A program made the position numbers and the translations under genes. This document shows positions 39,758 through 50,246 of a stretch of 64,000 nucleotides of DNA, in pieces. How positions within the stretch are numbered: the first letter of the stretch is position 1; the number at the start of each line of letters is the position of its first letter. The stretch is from positions 31,132 to 95,131 of the forward strand of contig JAISCE010000053.1 of NCBI GenBank assembly GCA_031265765.1, read 5' to 3'. Below the pieces are notes generated by a model. It had not been told where the DNA came from and searched no databases. It was given only the letters and a program-made list of their open reading frames with translations. This DNA comes from Azoarcus sp. (lineage in GTDB: Bacteria > Pseudomonadota > Gammaproteobacteria > Burkholderiales > Rhodocyclaceae).

Positions 39758-40399
39758 ATGAAAAAATTCGAGACTTTCACGGGATTGGTTGCGCCGCTGG
39801 ATCGCAATAATGTCGATACCGACGTGATCATTCCCAAGCAATTCCTGAAATCCATCAAACGCTCGGGTTTCGGTCCCAATGCGTTCGACGAATGGCGTTA
39901 TCTGGATCACGGCGAGCCGGGGATGGATAATTCCGTTCGTCCGGAGAATCCCAATTTCGTACTCAACCAGAGTCGCTACCGAAGCGCGTCGATTCTGCTT
40001 GCTCGCGCCAATTTCGGCTGCGGCTCCAGTCGGGAACATGCGCCATGGGCCTTGGCGGATTACGGATTCAAGGTGATTCTGGCGGAATCTTTCGCCGATA
40101 TCTTTTTCAATAACAGCTTCAAAAACGGTCTGTTGCCGCTGGCGTTGCCCAGAATAGAACTCGATGCGCTTTTCGGCTTGACGGAATATACGCCGGGCTT
40201 TTCATTGACCGTGGATTTGGCCGCGCAAACGCTCGTCCGTCCCGATGGACATGTCATTGCTTTCGATGTCGATCCATTCAGGAAGGAATGTCTGCTAAAT
40301 GGATGGGACGATATCAGCCTGACGCTGCGGCATGCCGATGAAATCCGCGAATTCGAGGAGCGCCGTAAATGTGAATTCCCCTGGCTTTTTCCGGCATAA
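39758..40399 (+). CDS. leuD: 3-isopropylmalate dehydratase small subunit
   Basis: LeuD is the swivelling subunit that completes the LeuC active site. The 213-residue product shows the family signatures [18 protein letters not shown] near the N-terminus and [14 protein letters not shown] in the middle, with the KNGLLP segment later. The length is standard. It follows the entericidin gene closely and precedes leuB. Confidence 0.97.
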   Translation: MKKFETFTGLVAPLDRNNVDTDVIIPKQFLKSIKRSGFGPNAFDEWRYLDHGEPGMDNSVRPENPNFVLNQSRYRSASILLARANFGCGSSREHAPWALADYGFKVILAESFADIFFNNSFKNGLLPLALPRIELDALFGLTEYTPGFSLTVDLAAQTLVRPDGHVIAFDVDPFRKECLLNGWDDISLTLRHADEIREFEERRKCEFPWLFPA

Positions 40400-40536
40400 G
40401 GAAGAACCGCTGTGGCAAGCGCGACGCCGCATGCAAATTCATGCGATTTACGGAAGATTTGCCGAAAGTCGAAACCTTGCAAAGCCCCCGGAAAGCGGGA
40501 ACGGAATATCACGATATCAACGAGGACGGCAAAGAC

Positions 40537-41598
40537 ATGACCCAAAAAATCTGCATTCTCCCCGGCGACGGCATCGGCCCTGAAATCACCGCGCAGGCCG
40601 TGCGCGTGCTGGAGGCGCTGGAACCCGGTTTCGAGATGGAAACGGCGCTGCTCGGCGGCGCGGCGGTGGATGCGACCGGCGATCCTTATCCGGAAGCGAC
40701 GAGGAAACTTGCGGCGGAAGCCGATGCGGTATTGCTCGGGGCCGTCGGCGGCCCGAAGTGGGACGCGCTGCCGCGCGAACAGCGGCCGGAACGCGGACTG
40801 CTCGGGATTCGGAAACATCTCGGGCTTTTCGCCAATTTGCGCCCGGCCATCCTCTACCCGGAACTGGCGAACGCCTCCACCCTGAAGCCGGAAGTCGTTT
40901 CCGGACTGGATATTCTCATCGTGCGCGAACTGACCGGGGATATTTATTTCGGGCAGCCACGCGGCATCGAGAACCGAAACGGCGAACGCTTCGGTTTCAA
41001 TACGATGCACTATACGGAATCCGAAATACGCCGCATTGGCCGCGTCGCTTTCGAGGCGGCGGGAAAGCGCAACAAGAAGCTGTGCTCGGTCGATAAAATG
41101 AATGTTCTGGAAACTACGCAGCTCTGGCGCGACGTGATGAACGAACTCGCGCCCGAATATCCTGATGTAGTTCTCTCCCACATGCTGGCGGACAACGCCG
41201 CCATGCAGCTCGTGCGTGCGCCGCGGCAATTCGACGTACTCGTTACCGGCAACATGTTCGGCGACATCCTGTCGGATGAAGCCTCCATGCTTACCGGCTC
41301 CATCGGCATGTTGCCCTCGGCTTCGCTGGACGGAAACGGCAAAGGGCTTTACGAACCTTCGCACGGTTCCGCCCCGGATATTGCCGGGCGGGACGCGGCC
41401 AATCCATTGGCGGCCATTTTGTCCGCCGCAATGATGTTACGCTATACCTTCAATAAGGAAGAAGCGGCATGCCGGGTGGAAAACGCGGTCAAGAAAGTAC
41501 TGGCGCGGGGATTGCGTACAGGCGATATTTTCGAGCCGGGCATGACAAAAGCCGGCACGAAACAAATGGGCGATGCGGTGCTGGAGGAACTCGGATAA
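40537..41598 (+). CDS. leuB: 3-isopropylmalate dehydrogenase
   Basis: LeuB oxidatively decarboxylates 3-isopropylmalate with NAD in the leucine pathway. The 353-residue product has the [10 protein letters not shown] start, the ELTGDIYFG segment, the [13 protein letters not shown] block and the [26 protein letters not shown] signature near the end, all typical. An in-frame ATG at 40441 is too far upstream; the ATG at 40537 is preferred. It lies 138 bp after leuD and about 117 bp before asd. Confidence 0.97.
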   Translation: MTQKICILPGDGIGPEITAQAVRVLEALEPGFEMETALLGGAAVDATGDPYPEATRKLAAEADAVLLGAVGGPKWDALPREQRPERGLLGIRKHLGLFANLRPAILYPELANASTLKPEVVSGLDILIVRELTGDIYFGQPRGIENRNGERFGFNTMHYTESEIRRIGRVAFEAAGKRNKKLCSVDKMNVLETTQLWRDVMNELAPEYPDVVLSHMLADNAAMQLVRAPRQFDVLVTGNMFGDILSDEASMLTGSIGMLPSASLDGNGKGLYEPSHGSAPDIAGRDAANPLAAILSAAMMLRYTFNKEEAACRVENAVKKVLARGLRTGDIFEPGMTKAGTKQMGDAVLEELG

Positions 41599-41714
41599 AT
41601 GTGTTTCACGAGCCACGGAAGATGGCGGAAAACGAAGGATTTGAAAACATCGCGCTATTTTGTGCTGCGTCCCGACGGATACGAGTATAAAATCCTTGTC
41701 TTCGAGGGGGAACC

Positions 41715-42848
41715 ATGAAACAAGTAGGTTTGGTCGGCTGGCGCGGCATGGTCGGCTCCGTACTCATGCAACGCATGACGGAAGAAGACGATTTCGCGCT
41801 CATCGACCCTGTGTATTTTTCGACTTCCAACGTCGGCGGGCAGACGCCCGGTTTCGGCGGCAAGGAAGCCGTCCTGCCCTTGCAGGACGCAACCGATATC
41901 GACGCGCTCAAGCGTTGCGATATCGTCGTGACCTGCCAGGGCGGCGACTACACGAAAGAAACCTTCCCCAGGCTGCGCGGCGCGGGCTGGAATGGCCACT
42001 GGATCGACGCCGCTTCGACCTTGCGCATGGCCGACGACGCGGTGATCGTCCTCGATCCGGTCAACCTCGACGTCATCGAGAACGCGCTCGCCCAGGGCGG
42101 GAAGAACTGGATCGGCGGCAATTGCACGGTATCGCTGATGCTGATGGGCCTGGGCGGCCTGTTCCGCCACGACCTCGTCGAATGGGTGTCGGCCATGACC
42201 TACCAGGCCGCCTCCGGCGCGGGCGCGCAGAACATGCGCGAACTGCTGGCGCAAATGGGCGCGGCGCACGCTTCGGTGGCCGGCCTGCTCGCCGATCCGG
42301 CCTCGGCTATCCTCGACATCGACCGCAAGCTTGCCGAAACCCTCCGCTCGCCCGCGTTCCCGGTCGCGCATTTCCGCGGCGCGCCGCTTGCGGGCAGCCT
42401 CATCCCGTGGATCGACGTACCGGTTGCCCATGGACAGTCGAAAGAAGAATGGAAGGGGGGGGCGGAATGCAACAAAATCCTCGGCAGGCCGCCGTTCCGC
42501 GAAGCGGGCAGCATCCCGATAGACGGCCTCTGCGTCCGTATCGGCGCCATGCGCTGCCACTCGCAGGGTTTGACCATCAAGTTGAAAAAAGACGCGCCGC
42601 TCGACGAGTTGTCGGAAATCATCGCTTCGGGCAACGAATGGGTGAAGCTCGTACCCAACGAACGCGAGGCTTCCGAGCGCGAATTGACGCCGGCGGCGGT
42701 AACGGGAACGCTCGCCGTTTCCGTCGGTCGTGTACACAAACTGGCGATGGGGCCGGAATATCTGGGCGCTTTCACCGTTGGCGACCAGTTGTTATGGGGT
42801 GCGGCAGAGCCGTTGCGGCGGATGTTGCGCATTCTGCTCGACCAATAG
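41715..42848 (+). CDS. asd: Aspartate-semialdehyde dehydrogenase
   Basis: Asd reduces aspartyl phosphate to the semialdehyde, the branch point for Lys/DAP, Thr and Met. The 377-residue product is of the Gram-negative type, with the nucleotide motif [11 protein letters not shown] at the N-terminus, the catalytic cysteine in [10 protein letters not shown] and the [11 protein letters not shown] loop. It follows leuB and precedes fimV, the usual order. The AGGGGGAA ribosome site lies just before the ATG. Confidence 0.97.
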   Translation: MKQVGLVGWRGMVGSVLMQRMTEEDDFALIDPVYFSTSNVGGQTPGFGGKEAVLPLQDATDIDALKRCDIVVTCQGGDYTKETFPRLRGAGWNGHWIDAASTLRMADDAVIVLDPVNLDVIENALAQGGKNWIGGNCTVSLMLMGLGGLFRHDLVEWVSAMTYQAASGAGAQNMRELLAQMGAAHASVAGLLADPASAILDIDRKLAETLRSPAFPVAHFRGAPLAGSLIPWIDVPVAHGQSKEEWKGGAECNKILGRPPFREAGSIPIDGLCVRIGAMRCHSQGLTIKLKKDAPLDELSEIIASGNEWVKLVPNEREASERELTPAAVTGTLAVSVGRVHKLAMGPEYLGAFTVGDQLLWGAAEPLRRMLRILLDQ

Positions 42849-43076
42849 CCTGGGGAACATCGATGGCCCAGGTAAATGATAAAGACGGAAGGCGGCATGC
42901 CCATGGCGGGAAAATGTCTCGTTATAATTGCGTTCTCCTATCGTCTTGTCCAACATTTCCTTTTAGTCTGAGACAGTTGCTGCAAATATCTCACGTTGAT
43001 GATAGATTGTGGCCCCAGGTCCGTGATGTATAGCCTTTGCTTGGCGGTAAAGGGAAGCATAGTTTGAGGATGTCTT

Positions 43077-45986
43077 ATGAAACCGACAATTAAAGCATCC
43101 CTGGTCGCGGCTGCGATCGCGTTGATGCCGCTTGGCGCGCAAGCCGCCGGGCTTGGGCAGATCACCGTGCAAAGCCGCTTGGGGGAACCGCTCGACGCGG
43201 AAGTTCAGATCAACGCGACGCCGCAGGAGTTGCAGACGCTGTCGGTGCGCATTGCGCCTCCCGAGGCGTTTCTCCAGGCGAACGTCCCTTACGCCGGTTT
43301 CGTTCCGGGCATCAAGGTGGAGATCGAGAACCGCGGCGGTCGGTCGGTATTGAAGCTCTCCAGCAATGCCCCGGTCAATGAAGCCGTCGCCAGCCTGATC
43401 GTCCAGATGAATTGGGACGACGGGCGTTTGTCGCGTACCTATAATTTCCTGCTCGATCCCGCCGATCTTGCCATCCGGTCGCCCGAGCCGGTCGCGCCGC
43501 CCGTCGCGTCGCCGCAGGCGGAGCCGGCCATTTCGCCCGCACCGGTTCCCGACCCGCTGGCCGCCTCGGATCCAGTGCCCGATCCTAGTCCCGAGTCGTC
43601 GATGCCTCCCGTCCCGGAACCATCGATGCCTCCTGTCCCGGAACCATCGACACCTCCCGTCCCGGAACCAGAGCTATCGGCGCCGCCCACGCCTACGCCT
43701 GGGTTCGCCAGATCCGAGCCGCCAATGCCGGTTCCCCAGGCCGAGCTTTCCCCGCCCATGCCAAGCGTGCGCGCCGCTCCGGAAGGGGACTACGCCGTCA
43801 AATATGGCGATACCCTGGGGCGGATCGCCCGTTCCCGGATGCCCGACGACGTGACGCTCGACCAGATGGTCGTGGCGCTGTATCGCGCCAATGCGTCGGC
43901 GTTCACCGACAACAACATCAACCGGCTCAAGACCGGCACCATCCTCAAGATGCCGTCCGCCGACGATGTGCGCAGCATCAATACCATCGAAGCCCGCAAG
44001 GAAGTGCGCGTCCAGACGCGCGACTTCAACGCTTGGCGCGAGCGTCTCGCCGAGGGCGTCGCCAGCCAGCCCCCGAGGACGACGGAAGAAGACTCCGGCA
44101 GGACGCGCGGCATCGACACCGTGCCGCCAGTCGCCGAGCAGGACCGCGACAAGGTGGTCATCGCCCCGGGTGGAGACGCCGGGCAGGGCGGGGGCGCCAC
44201 CCGCTTGCAGCAACTTGAAGAGGACATTGCCGCGACGCAAAGCTCGCTGAAAGACGCCAAGGAAAGGGTCGGCGAACTCGAGGAGATCAACAAGAACCTG
44301 GATGCGCTGCTTGCGTTGCGCAACCAGGAACTGGCAAAGCTGCAAAACCAGTTGAACCAGCCCGGTCAGCCGCCCGCGCCGGAATTCGCGCAGGCAACAC
44401 CGCCCGCGCCTCCCGTCACGACAATGGAGCCTCCTCCGGTTCCAACGCCGCCGCCTGCCGTGCCGGAGACTGTCGCGACGGCAGAGTCCGCGTCGCCGCC
44501 GGAGGTGCCTGCGCCGCCGCTGCCGGAACCTGTCGCGGCTGTAGACGAACCCATTGCCGCAGCGGAAGAAGAAGATCCGTTGCTGGAATTGGTTACCGAT
44601 CCGCAAGCCTTGGGCATGGGGGCCTTGATTATCGCCCTCCTGGGGGGCTTCCTAGGCTTCCGTTCCTGGCAGCGCAAGCGCGCCGATGCCGGGCTGGACA
44701 CGCTGTCCCAGGATACGAGCATGTTCTCCAGCGAGGCCACGTCGATTTTCGGGGATAACGGCGGACAGAGCGTGGATACCAGCGCCAGCAGCGTCATCCA
44801 CACCGATTTCAGCCAGACCGGCCTGTCGATCGACACCAACGAAGGGGTCGACCCGGTGGCCGAAGCCGATGTGTACATGGCCTATGGCCGCGACACCCAG
44901 GCCGAGGAAATCCTCAACGACGCCCTCAAGGCCGATCCCAAGCGCGGCGCGATCTACGTCAAGCTTCTGGAGATTTACGCTCAACGGCAGGATCTGGCGC
45001 AATTCGAGGCTACAGCCACCGAGCTTTATTCCCGCACGCAAGGCCAGGGCCGCGATTGGGAAAAGGCGACGCAGATGGGCCACAAGCTCGATCCCGCCAA
45101 TCCTCTCTACAACAACAGCGCGAGCGGCAACGAGGTGACGGCGCTGCACACCCCCGATTTCGGCAAGCTGGATCTGACGGCCGTGGAGCAAGCCGCCAAC
45201 GCCGGACCTGCGTTGGCGGAACTGGATTTCAGCGCGACCTCCGCGTCCGCGAACCCCGGACAACCGAGAGAAGCCGCGGCACAAAACCGGGGAGACGATC
45301 TGCTGGCCTCGCGGGCCATTGCCGAAGATGCGGATGTGCATTTCGATCTTTCCGAAGAAGACGAAGCCGCCAATGCCAGCGAAGTCGATTTCGACCTGGG
45401 CGCGGATGCGCGGGCGGCGAACAACGGTACGGTGCGGCCCGTCGATTTCGACAAATCGAGCGCCAAGTCCGTGCAAGCGAAGCCAGCGGTCCGGCAGGTT
45501 GCGGGCGTCGCTTCCCGGCATGCCGCCACCGCCGCCGTCAGGCAGGGCAACGTTGTTCAGGCGGCGGCCAATGCCTCGGGCGGAATGGCGGTGCCGCTCG
45601 AATTCGATCTGTCCGATACCAGCCGAAGCGCTCGTCCCGGTGGGCGCAGCGCCGCTTCGAGTGCTACGCCGTCCTCCATGCGCGGAGGCGCGGCGCCTGA
45701 AACCAGTTTCGATCCGCACGCGCTCGATTTCGACCTCGACCTCGATTCCGGTGACGATGTTGCGGTGGCAGCGCCTCCCCGCGCCAAGAGTAAAGCGCCT
45801 GTCGCGCCCGAACTGGAAGACGAACCGGGCGAAGCCAGCGAGATCGACACCAAGCTCGAACTGGCGCGCGCCTATGAAGACATGGGCGATACCGAAGGCG
45901 CGCTGGAACTGCTCAGGGAAGTCGCTGCCGAAGGCAATGCCGCGCAAAAGACAGCCGCCCAGGCCCTGATCGACAAACTGAGCTGA
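43077..45986 (+). CDS. fimV: FimV-like pilus/polarity hub protein
   Basis: FimV proteins are inner-membrane hubs that bind peptidoglycan and organise polar type IV pilus machinery. The 969-residue product has a signal peptide (residues 1-23), the conserved FimV N-terminal domain (AGLGQITVQSRLGEPLDAEV), a Pro-rich linker, a LysM domain at about 237-292 and a coiled coil near 380-425. After a second Pro-rich stretch come a membrane helix at about 512-532, a large acidic cytoplasmic region with a TPR-like part near 600, and the C-terminal FimV domain (LELARAYEDMGDTEGALELLREV). A TATAAT sequence lies 148 bp upstream without an obvious -35. A strong terminator follows. Confidence 0.94.
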   Translation: MKPTIKASLVAAAIALMPLGAQAAGLGQITVQSRLGEPLDAEVQINATPQELQTLSVRIAPPEAFLQANVPYAGFVPGIKVEIENRGGRSVLKLSSNAPVNEAVASLIVQMNWDDGRLSRTYNFLLDPADLAIRSPEPVAPPVASPQAEPAISPAPVPDPLAASDPVPDPSPESSMPPVPEPSMPPVPEPSTPPVPEPELSAPPTPTPGFARSEPPMPVPQAELSPPMPSVRAAPEGDYAVKYGDTLGRIARSRMPDDVTLDQMVVALYRANASAFTDNNINRLKTGTILKMPSADDVRSINTIEARKEVRVQTRDFNAWRERLAEGVASQPPRTTEEDSGRTRGIDTVPPVAEQDRDKVVIAPGGDAGQGGGATRLQQLEEDIAATQSSLKDAKERVGELEEINKNLDALLALRNQELAKLQNQLNQPGQPPAPEFAQATPPAPPVTTMEPPPVPTPPPAVPETVATAESASPPEVPAPPLPEPVAAVDEPIAAAEEEDPLLELVTDPQALGMGALIIALLGGFLGFRSWQRKRADAGLDTLSQDTSMFSSEATSIFGDNGGQSVDTSASSVIHTDFSQTGLSIDTNEGVDPVAEADVYMAYGRDTQAEEILNDALKADPKRGAIYVKLLEIYAQRQDLAQFEATATELYSRTQGQGRDWEKATQMGHKLDPANPLYNNSASGNEVTALHTPDFGKLDLTAVEQAANAGPALAELDFSATSASANPGQPREAAAQNRGDDLLASRAIAEDADVHFDLSEEDEAANASEVDFDLGADARAANNGTVRPVDFDKSSAKSVQAKPAVRQVAGVASRHAATAAVRQGNVVQAAANASGGMAVPLEFDLSDTSRSARPGGRSAASSATPSSMRGGAAPETSFDPHALDFDLDLDSGDDVAVAAPPRAKSKAPVAPELEDEPGEASEIDTKLELARAYEDMGDTEGALELLREVAAEGNAAQKTAAQALIDKLS
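43599..43670 (+). repeat. Three tandem 24-bp repeats inside fimV
   Basis: Three nearly identical 24-bp units encode SMPPVPEP-like octapeptides in the proline-rich linker of FimV. Units differ by one to three bases. Repeat-number variation would change only the linker length. Confidence 0.85.
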
Positions 45987-46005
45987 CAGCCGTTCATCAT
46001 CGTTT

Positions 46006-46041
46006 GCCGCCGCGGAATCCTCCGCGGCGGCATTGTTTTTT
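46006..46041 (+). terminator. Rho-independent terminator of fimV
   Basis: A perfect 11-bp stem (GCCGCCGCGGA/TCCGCGGCGGC) with an ATCC loop is followed by ATTGTTTTTT. It lies 20 bp after the fimV stop and separates fimV from the membrane-protein/truA/trp operon. Confidence 0.9.
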
Positions 46042-46109
46042 CATCGAAAACTATCTTCGCTTGGAACCTTCCCCTTTCAGGGGGATAGTCCGATGCGGGA
46101 GGGGTGCAA
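46039..46109 (-). repeat. Dispersed ~70-nt repeat, copy C (inverted)
   Basis: Read on the minus strand, this contains the same blocks as copy A in the same order and spacing: CACCCCTCCCGC, ATCCCCCTGAAA, CAAGCGAAGATA and TTTTCGATGAAA. It sits between the fimV terminator and the EcfT-like gene and does not start a recognisable gene; the ATG it supplies opens a 15-codon frame that runs into the terminator. Its distal part also belongs to a hairpin (46092-46122). Confidence 0.6.
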
Positions 46110-46122
46110 CCCCTTCCGCATC
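46092..46122. repeat. 14-bp stem, 3-nt loop inverted repeat
   Basis: GATGCGGGAGGGGT and ACCCCTTCCGCATC pair with one mismatch around a GCA loop. The hairpin is in the 5' region of the EcfT-like gene, next to repeat copy C. It has no T tract, so a structured leader or processing site is more likely than a terminator. Confidence 0.5.
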
Positions 46123-46175
46123 GCGTCGTCCGGCGACGGGCGTGAAATAAACAGACAAACAAACGAATCGCAGAT

Positions 46176-46772
46176 ATGCATCCGGGCACGATTCTTCTCC
46201 TGTGGATGGCGGCGGCGCTTCTCGTGCAGATGGCCGAGGGCTGGCATCTCGCGGTCTTGACCGCGGCGAGCCTGGCAGCGGCGCTCGCGTCCGCGCGCGC
46301 CCATTGCATGCGGCTGCTGATGCGGATTCGCGTCCTGCTGCTGGCGATCCTGGCGCTGTTCGCCTGGTTTACGCCGGGAGAAGCGATATTCATGGACTGG
46401 CCGCGCCTCAGCCCCAGCCGGGAAGGGTTACTGTTGGCGCTGGCCCATGCCGGTCGCCTGCTCGCGGTCGTGTGCTGGGTGGCAATCCTGCTCGCGCGCA
46501 TGCCGGCGGACCGGCTCGTGAGCGGTCTGTATGCGCTGGCGCGGCCATGCGGCATGTTCGGGTTTTCCGCCGAACGTCTTGCGCTGCGCCTGCTCCTGGT
46601 GCTTCGTTACGTCGATGCGGCGCGCGGGAGCGGACGCGACTGGCGGCGCTGGCTCTCGGCTTCCGCCGAAGGCGGCGGCGAGACCGTGCATCTGGTGCGT
46701 GAACGTCCGGGTGCGGCGGATGCGGCGGCGCTGGCCGTGGCGGCCTGCCTGCTGGCGGCGGCGCTGTGGTGA
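46176..46772 (+). CDS. CbiQ/EcfT-like polytopic membrane protein
   Basis: The 198-residue product is strongly hydrophobic, with about five predicted membrane helices and a cytoplasmic segment (ARMPADRLVSGLYALARPCGMFGFSAERLALRL) that resembles the coupling region of CbiQ/EcfT transmembrane components of energy-coupling-factor transporters. No ECF ATPase or substrate-binding S component is nearby, so a transport role is unproven. A role specific to this betaproteobacterial fimV-truA locus is also possible. It overlaps truA by 7 bp. Confidence 0.62.
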   Translation: MHPGTILLLWMAAALLVQMAEGWHLAVLTAASLAAALASARAHCMRLLMRIRVLLLAILALFAWFTPGEAIFMDWPRLSPSREGLLLALAHAGRLLAVVCWVAILLARMPADRLVSGLYALARPCGMFGFSAERLALRLLLVLRYVDAARGSGRDWRRWLSASAEGGGETVHLVRERPGAADAAALAVAACLLAAALW

Positions 46773-47563
46773 GAATCGCCGTCGGCCTCGAATATGCGGG
46801 CGATGCCTTTGAAGGCTGGCAGAGCCAGCCGCACGGACGCACGGTGCAGGATGCCGTGGAGCGCGCGCTCGGCATCGTCGCTGGCGAGCCGGTGAGAACG
46901 GCGGTGGCCGGGCGTACCGATACCGGCGTACATGCCGCCGCCCAGGTTGCGCATTTCGATACCTTGGCCCATCGTCCGGAAACGGCCTGGGTGCGGGGGG
47001 CCAACAACCATTTGCCGCGCGGCGTGGCAATTCGTTGGGCGGTGGAGGTCGACGATAGCTTTCATGCCCGCTACTGCGCCTGCGAGCGCGCTTACCGCTA
47101 CTTGCTGTTCAATGCGCCGGTGCGCCCGGCGGTGCTGGCCGGGCGCACCGGATGGTTTCATCTGCCGCTCGATGAGGCGAAGATGGCCGCCGCCGCCGCC
47201 CGCCTGCCCGGCGAGCGCGATTTTTCCGCCTTCCGCGCCGCGTCCTGCCAAGCAAAGACGCCGATGCGGATCATGTCCGAAGCCAGCGTGACGCGCGACG
47301 GCAACATGATCGTGTTCGATTTTCGCGCCAACGGATTCCTGCATCACATGGTGCGCAACCTCGTCGGCGCGCTGGTGGCCGTCGGCAAGGGCGCGAAGCC
47401 GCCGGAATGGATCGGCGAACTGCTGGAAAGCCGCGACCGCAGCCGGGGCGCGCCGACTTTTGCGCCAGACGGGCTTTACCTGTGCGGGGTTTCGTATCAA
47501 CCGCATTGGCCGCTTCCCGGCGAGGGGCGTATCATCGTCCGGCCCCGTTTGGCGCTGATCTGA
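46766..47563 (+). CDS. truA: tRNA pseudouridine(38-40) synthase
   Basis: TruA converts uridines 38-40 in the anticodon stem to pseudouridine. The 265-residue product has the N-terminal RIAVGLEYAGDAFEGWQ, the catalytic aspartate in the AGRTDTGVHA motif, and FRANGFLHHMVRNLVG near the C-terminus. The start is GTG, overlapping the end of the preceding membrane-protein gene. trpF follows after 5 bp, so the genes are co-transcribed. Confidence 0.96.
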   Translation: MVRIAVGLEYAGDAFEGWQSQPHGRTVQDAVERALGIVAGEPVRTAVAGRTDTGVHAAAQVAHFDTLAHRPETAWVRGANNHLPRGVAIRWAVEVDDSFHARYCACERAYRYLLFNAPVRPAVLAGRTGWFHLPLDEAKMAAAAARLPGERDFSAFRAASCQAKTPMRIMSEASVTRDGNMIVFDFRANGFLHHMVRNLVGALVAVGKGAKPPEWIGELLESRDRSRGAPTFAPDGLYLCGVSYQPHWPLPGEGRIIVRPRLALI

Positions 47564-47568
47564 ATTGA

Positions 47569-48204
47569 ATGTCCCGGACCCGAATCAAAATTTGCGGCCT
47601 CACCCGGCCACAGGATGTCGTCGCCGCGGTCGAAGCGGGAGCCGACGCAGTCGGCTTCGTCTTTTATCCGCCCAGTCCGCGCACGGTTTCTTTCGCCCAG
47701 GCTGCGGAACTCGCAGCGTTGTTGCCGCCTTTCGTCACGGCGGTCGGGCTGTTCGTCGATCCGCAAGCCGATTTCGTCGCCGAGGCGCTGCGTCGCGCGC
47801 CCCTGCAATTGCTCCAATTCCATGGCGGCGAGAGCGACGCCCAGTGCGCGGCCTTGAGCGCCCTGGGCGGGATACCCTGGATCAAGGCGATACGGATGCA
47901 CGCGGGAGTCGATCTGTTAGAATCCTCCGCCTCGCATCCCGGCGCATGCGGATTGTTGGCCGATGCCTTCGTCGAAGGCTTCGGCGGTGGCGGCAAGACT
48001 TTCGACTGGTCGCTGCTTTCCGCCGGGCCGGGCCGTCCGCTGGTGCTCGCGGGCGGGCTTGACCCCGGCAACGTGGGCGAAGCCGTCCGTCGTGTACGGC
48101 CATGGGCGGTCGATGTGTCCAGCGGGGTGGAAATCACAAAAGGCGTCAAGGACGCGGCGAAAATCGCCGCTTTCGTCGCCGAGGTTCGGAAGGCCGATGA
48201 CTGA
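47569..48204 (+). CDS. trpF: Phosphoribosylanthranilate isomerase
   Basis: TrpF catalyses the Amadori rearrangement of phosphoribosylanthranilate in tryptophan synthesis. The 211-residue TIM barrel has the catalytic-cysteine segment [10 protein letters not shown] at the N-terminus, the [10 protein letters not shown] loop, LLQFHGGE, and the phosphate-binding end [11 protein letters not shown] followed by VDVSSGVE with the catalytic-type aspartate. The end overlaps the trpB start by 8 bp. Confidence 0.96.
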   Translation: MSRTRIKICGLTRPQDVVAAVEAGADAVGFVFYPPSPRTVSFAQAAELAALLPPFVTAVGLFVDPQADFVAEALRRAPLQLLQFHGGESDAQCAALSALGGIPWIKAIRMHAGVDLLESSASHPGACGLLADAFVEGFGGGGKTFDWSLLSAGPGRPLVLAGGLDPGNVGEAVRRVRPWAVDVSSGVEITKGVKDAAKIAAFVAEVRKADD

Positions 48205-49405
48205 CATGCAATATTCGCTTCCCGACGCGCAAGGGCATTTCGGCCCCTATGGCGGTGTTTTCGTCGCCGAGACGCTGATGCCCGCGCTGGCGGAACTGCG
48301 CGCGGCCTATGAGGCGAGCCGCGCGGACCCGGCTTTCATCGCCGAGTTCGAGCACGAACTCAAACATTACGTCGGACGGCCCAGCCCCATTTATTACGCG
48401 CGCCGCCTTTCCGAAAAACTGGGCGGGGCGCGGATTCTCCTGAAGCGCGAAGACCTCGACCACACCGGCGCCCACAAGGTAAACAACTGCATCGGCCAGG
48501 CGTTGCTCGCGCGCCGGATGGGCAAGCCGCGGGTCATCGCCGAAACCGGCGCGGGTCAGCACGGCGTCGCCACCGCCACCGTGGCGGCGCGGTATGGGTT
48601 TGAATGCGTGGTCTACATGGGTTCCGAGGACATCGAGCGGCAGGCCGCCAACGTCTATCGCATGAAGCTGCTTGGCGCCGCCGTCGCGCCGGTCGAATCC
48701 GGCTCGAGGACGCTCAAGGACGCGCTCAACGAAGCCATGCGCGACTGGGTGACGAACGTCTCCAATACTTTCTACATCATCGGCACCGTGGCCGGGCCAC
48801 ATCCCTATCCGGCGATGGTGCGCGATTTCCAGACGGTGATCGGCAAGGAATGCCTCGCGCAGATGCCGGAAGCTTTCGGACGCCAGCCGGACGCAATCAT
48901 CGCCTGCGTCGGCGGCGGCTCCAACGCCATGGGGATTTTCCATCCCTATATCCCGCACGAAGGCGTGCGCCTGATCGGCGTCGAAGCGGCGGGGGAAGGC
49001 ATCGCCACCGGGCGTCACGCCGCGCCGCTCACCGCCAACGCAAGGGCGGGCGTCCTGCACGGCAACCGCACTTATCTCATGCAGGACGAAAACGGACAAG
49101 TCATCGAAACCCATTCCATTTCCGCCGGGCTCGACTACCCGGGCGTGGGGCCGGAGCATGCGTGGCTCAAGGATAGCGGTCGCGCCGAATACGTGGCGGT
49201 GACCGACGATGAGGCACTCGAAGCTTTCCACACCCTCTGCCGCCTCGAAGGCATCATTCCGGCGCTGGAATCCTCCCATGCCGCGGCGTATGCCATGAAG
49301 ATCGCACCGGCGCTCGGCAAGGATAAACTCCTGCTGGTCAACCTTTCCGGGCGCGGCGATAAAGACATTCACACCGTAGGCGAGCGCTCGGGCATCCGGT
49401 TTTGA
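48197..49405 (+). CDS. trpB: Tryptophan synthase beta subunit
   Basis: TrpB condenses indole with serine using PLP. The 402-residue product contains the Schiff-base lysine in [11 protein letters not shown], the [10 protein letters not shown] loop, the phosphate-binding GGGSNA segment and the [13 protein letters not shown] motif. The start at 48197 lies within the last codons of trpF, after an AAGG-type ribosome site; the frame is open upstream inside trpF. trpA follows 25 bp downstream. Confidence 0.97.
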   Translation: MTDMQYSLPDAQGHFGPYGGVFVAETLMPALAELRAAYEASRADPAFIAEFEHELKHYVGRPSPIYYARRLSEKLGGARILLKREDLDHTGAHKVNNCIGQALLARRMGKPRVIAETGAGQHGVATATVAARYGFECVVYMGSEDIERQAANVYRMKLLGAAVAPVESGSRTLKDALNEAMRDWVTNVSNTFYIIGTVAGPHPYPAMVRDFQTVIGKECLAQMPEAFGRQPDAIIACVGGGSNAMGIFHPYIPHEGVRLIGVEAAGEGIATGRHAAPLTANARAGVLHGNRTYLMQDENGQVIETHSISAGLDYPGVGPEHAWLKDSGRAEYVAVTDDEALEAFHTLCRLEGIIPALESSHAAAYAMKIAPALGKDKLLLVNLSGRGDKDIHTVGERSGIRF

Positions 49406-49430
49406 GCGCAGCGGCCCAGATGGGGCTTTT

Positions 49431-50246
49431 ATGTCCAGAATCCAATCGGTTTTCCAGAATCTGCAAGCTGCCGGCCGCAAGGCGCTGATTCCCTTCATCA
49501 CCGCGGGCGATCCCGACGGCGAGCTCACCGTGCCGCTCATGCGGGCGCTGGTTGCGGGCGGCGCGGACATCATCGAACTCGGCGTGCCGTTTTCCGATCC
49601 GATGGCCGACGGCCCGACCATCCAGCGCGCCTCGGAGCGGGCGCTGGCGGGCGGCATGAGCCTTGGCAAAGTGCTCGGCATCGTGCGCGCGTTCCGCGCC
49701 GGGGATGATGCAACGCCGGTCGTCCTGATGGGATACGCCAATCCGGTCGAGGCGATGGGCCAGGGCGCCTTCGCCGCCGCCGCGCGGGACGCGGGCGTGG
49801 ATGGCGTACTGGTGGTCGACTACCCGCCCGAGGAATGCACGGCGTTCACCGCCGGGTTGCGCGCCGCCGGACTCGATCAAATCTTCCTGCTTGCGCCGAC
49901 TTCGACGGAGCAGCGTTTCCGCGATGTGGCCAGGTGCGGCGGCGGCTACATCTATTATGTGTCGCTCAAGGGCGTGACCGGCGCGGCCAACATCGACTTC
50001 GACGAGCTTGGCCGCCGCATCCCGCGCGTCCGCGCCGCCGTCGGTATACCGGTAGGCGTCGGCTTCGGCATCCGCGACGCCGCGAGCGCGAAAAGAATCG
50101 GCGCGTTTGCCGATGCCGTGGTGATCGGCAGCCGCATCATCGAAGAAATCGAAGCCAGTCCGCGCGAACGGAGCGCCGCCAACGTCGAAACCTTCGTGCG
50201 CGGAATTCGCGCCGCGCTCGATGAAACCGCTGGAGCGAAACCATGA
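49431..50246 (+). CDS. trpA: Tryptophan synthase alpha subunit
   Basis: TrpA releases indole from indole-3-glycerol phosphate and channels it to TrpB. The 271-residue TIM barrel has the catalytic glutamate in the [19 protein letters not shown] signature, the second catalytic aspartate in [11 protein letters not shown], the [11 protein letters not shown] loop and [10 protein letters not shown]. The end overlaps accD by 4 bp (ATGA), a sign of translational coupling. Confidence 0.97.
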   Translation: MSRIQSVFQNLQAAGRKALIPFITAGDPDGELTVPLMRALVAGGADIIELGVPFSDPMADGPTIQRASERALAGGMSLGKVLGIVRAFRAGDDATPVVLMGYANPVEAMGQGAFAAAARDAGVDGVLVVDYPPEECTAFTAGLRAAGLDQIFLLAPTSTEQRFRDVARCGGGYIYYVSLKGVTGAANIDFDELGRRIPRVRAAVGIPVGVGFGIRDAASAKRIGAFADAVVIGSRIIEEIEASPRERSAANVETFVRGIRAALDETAGAKP

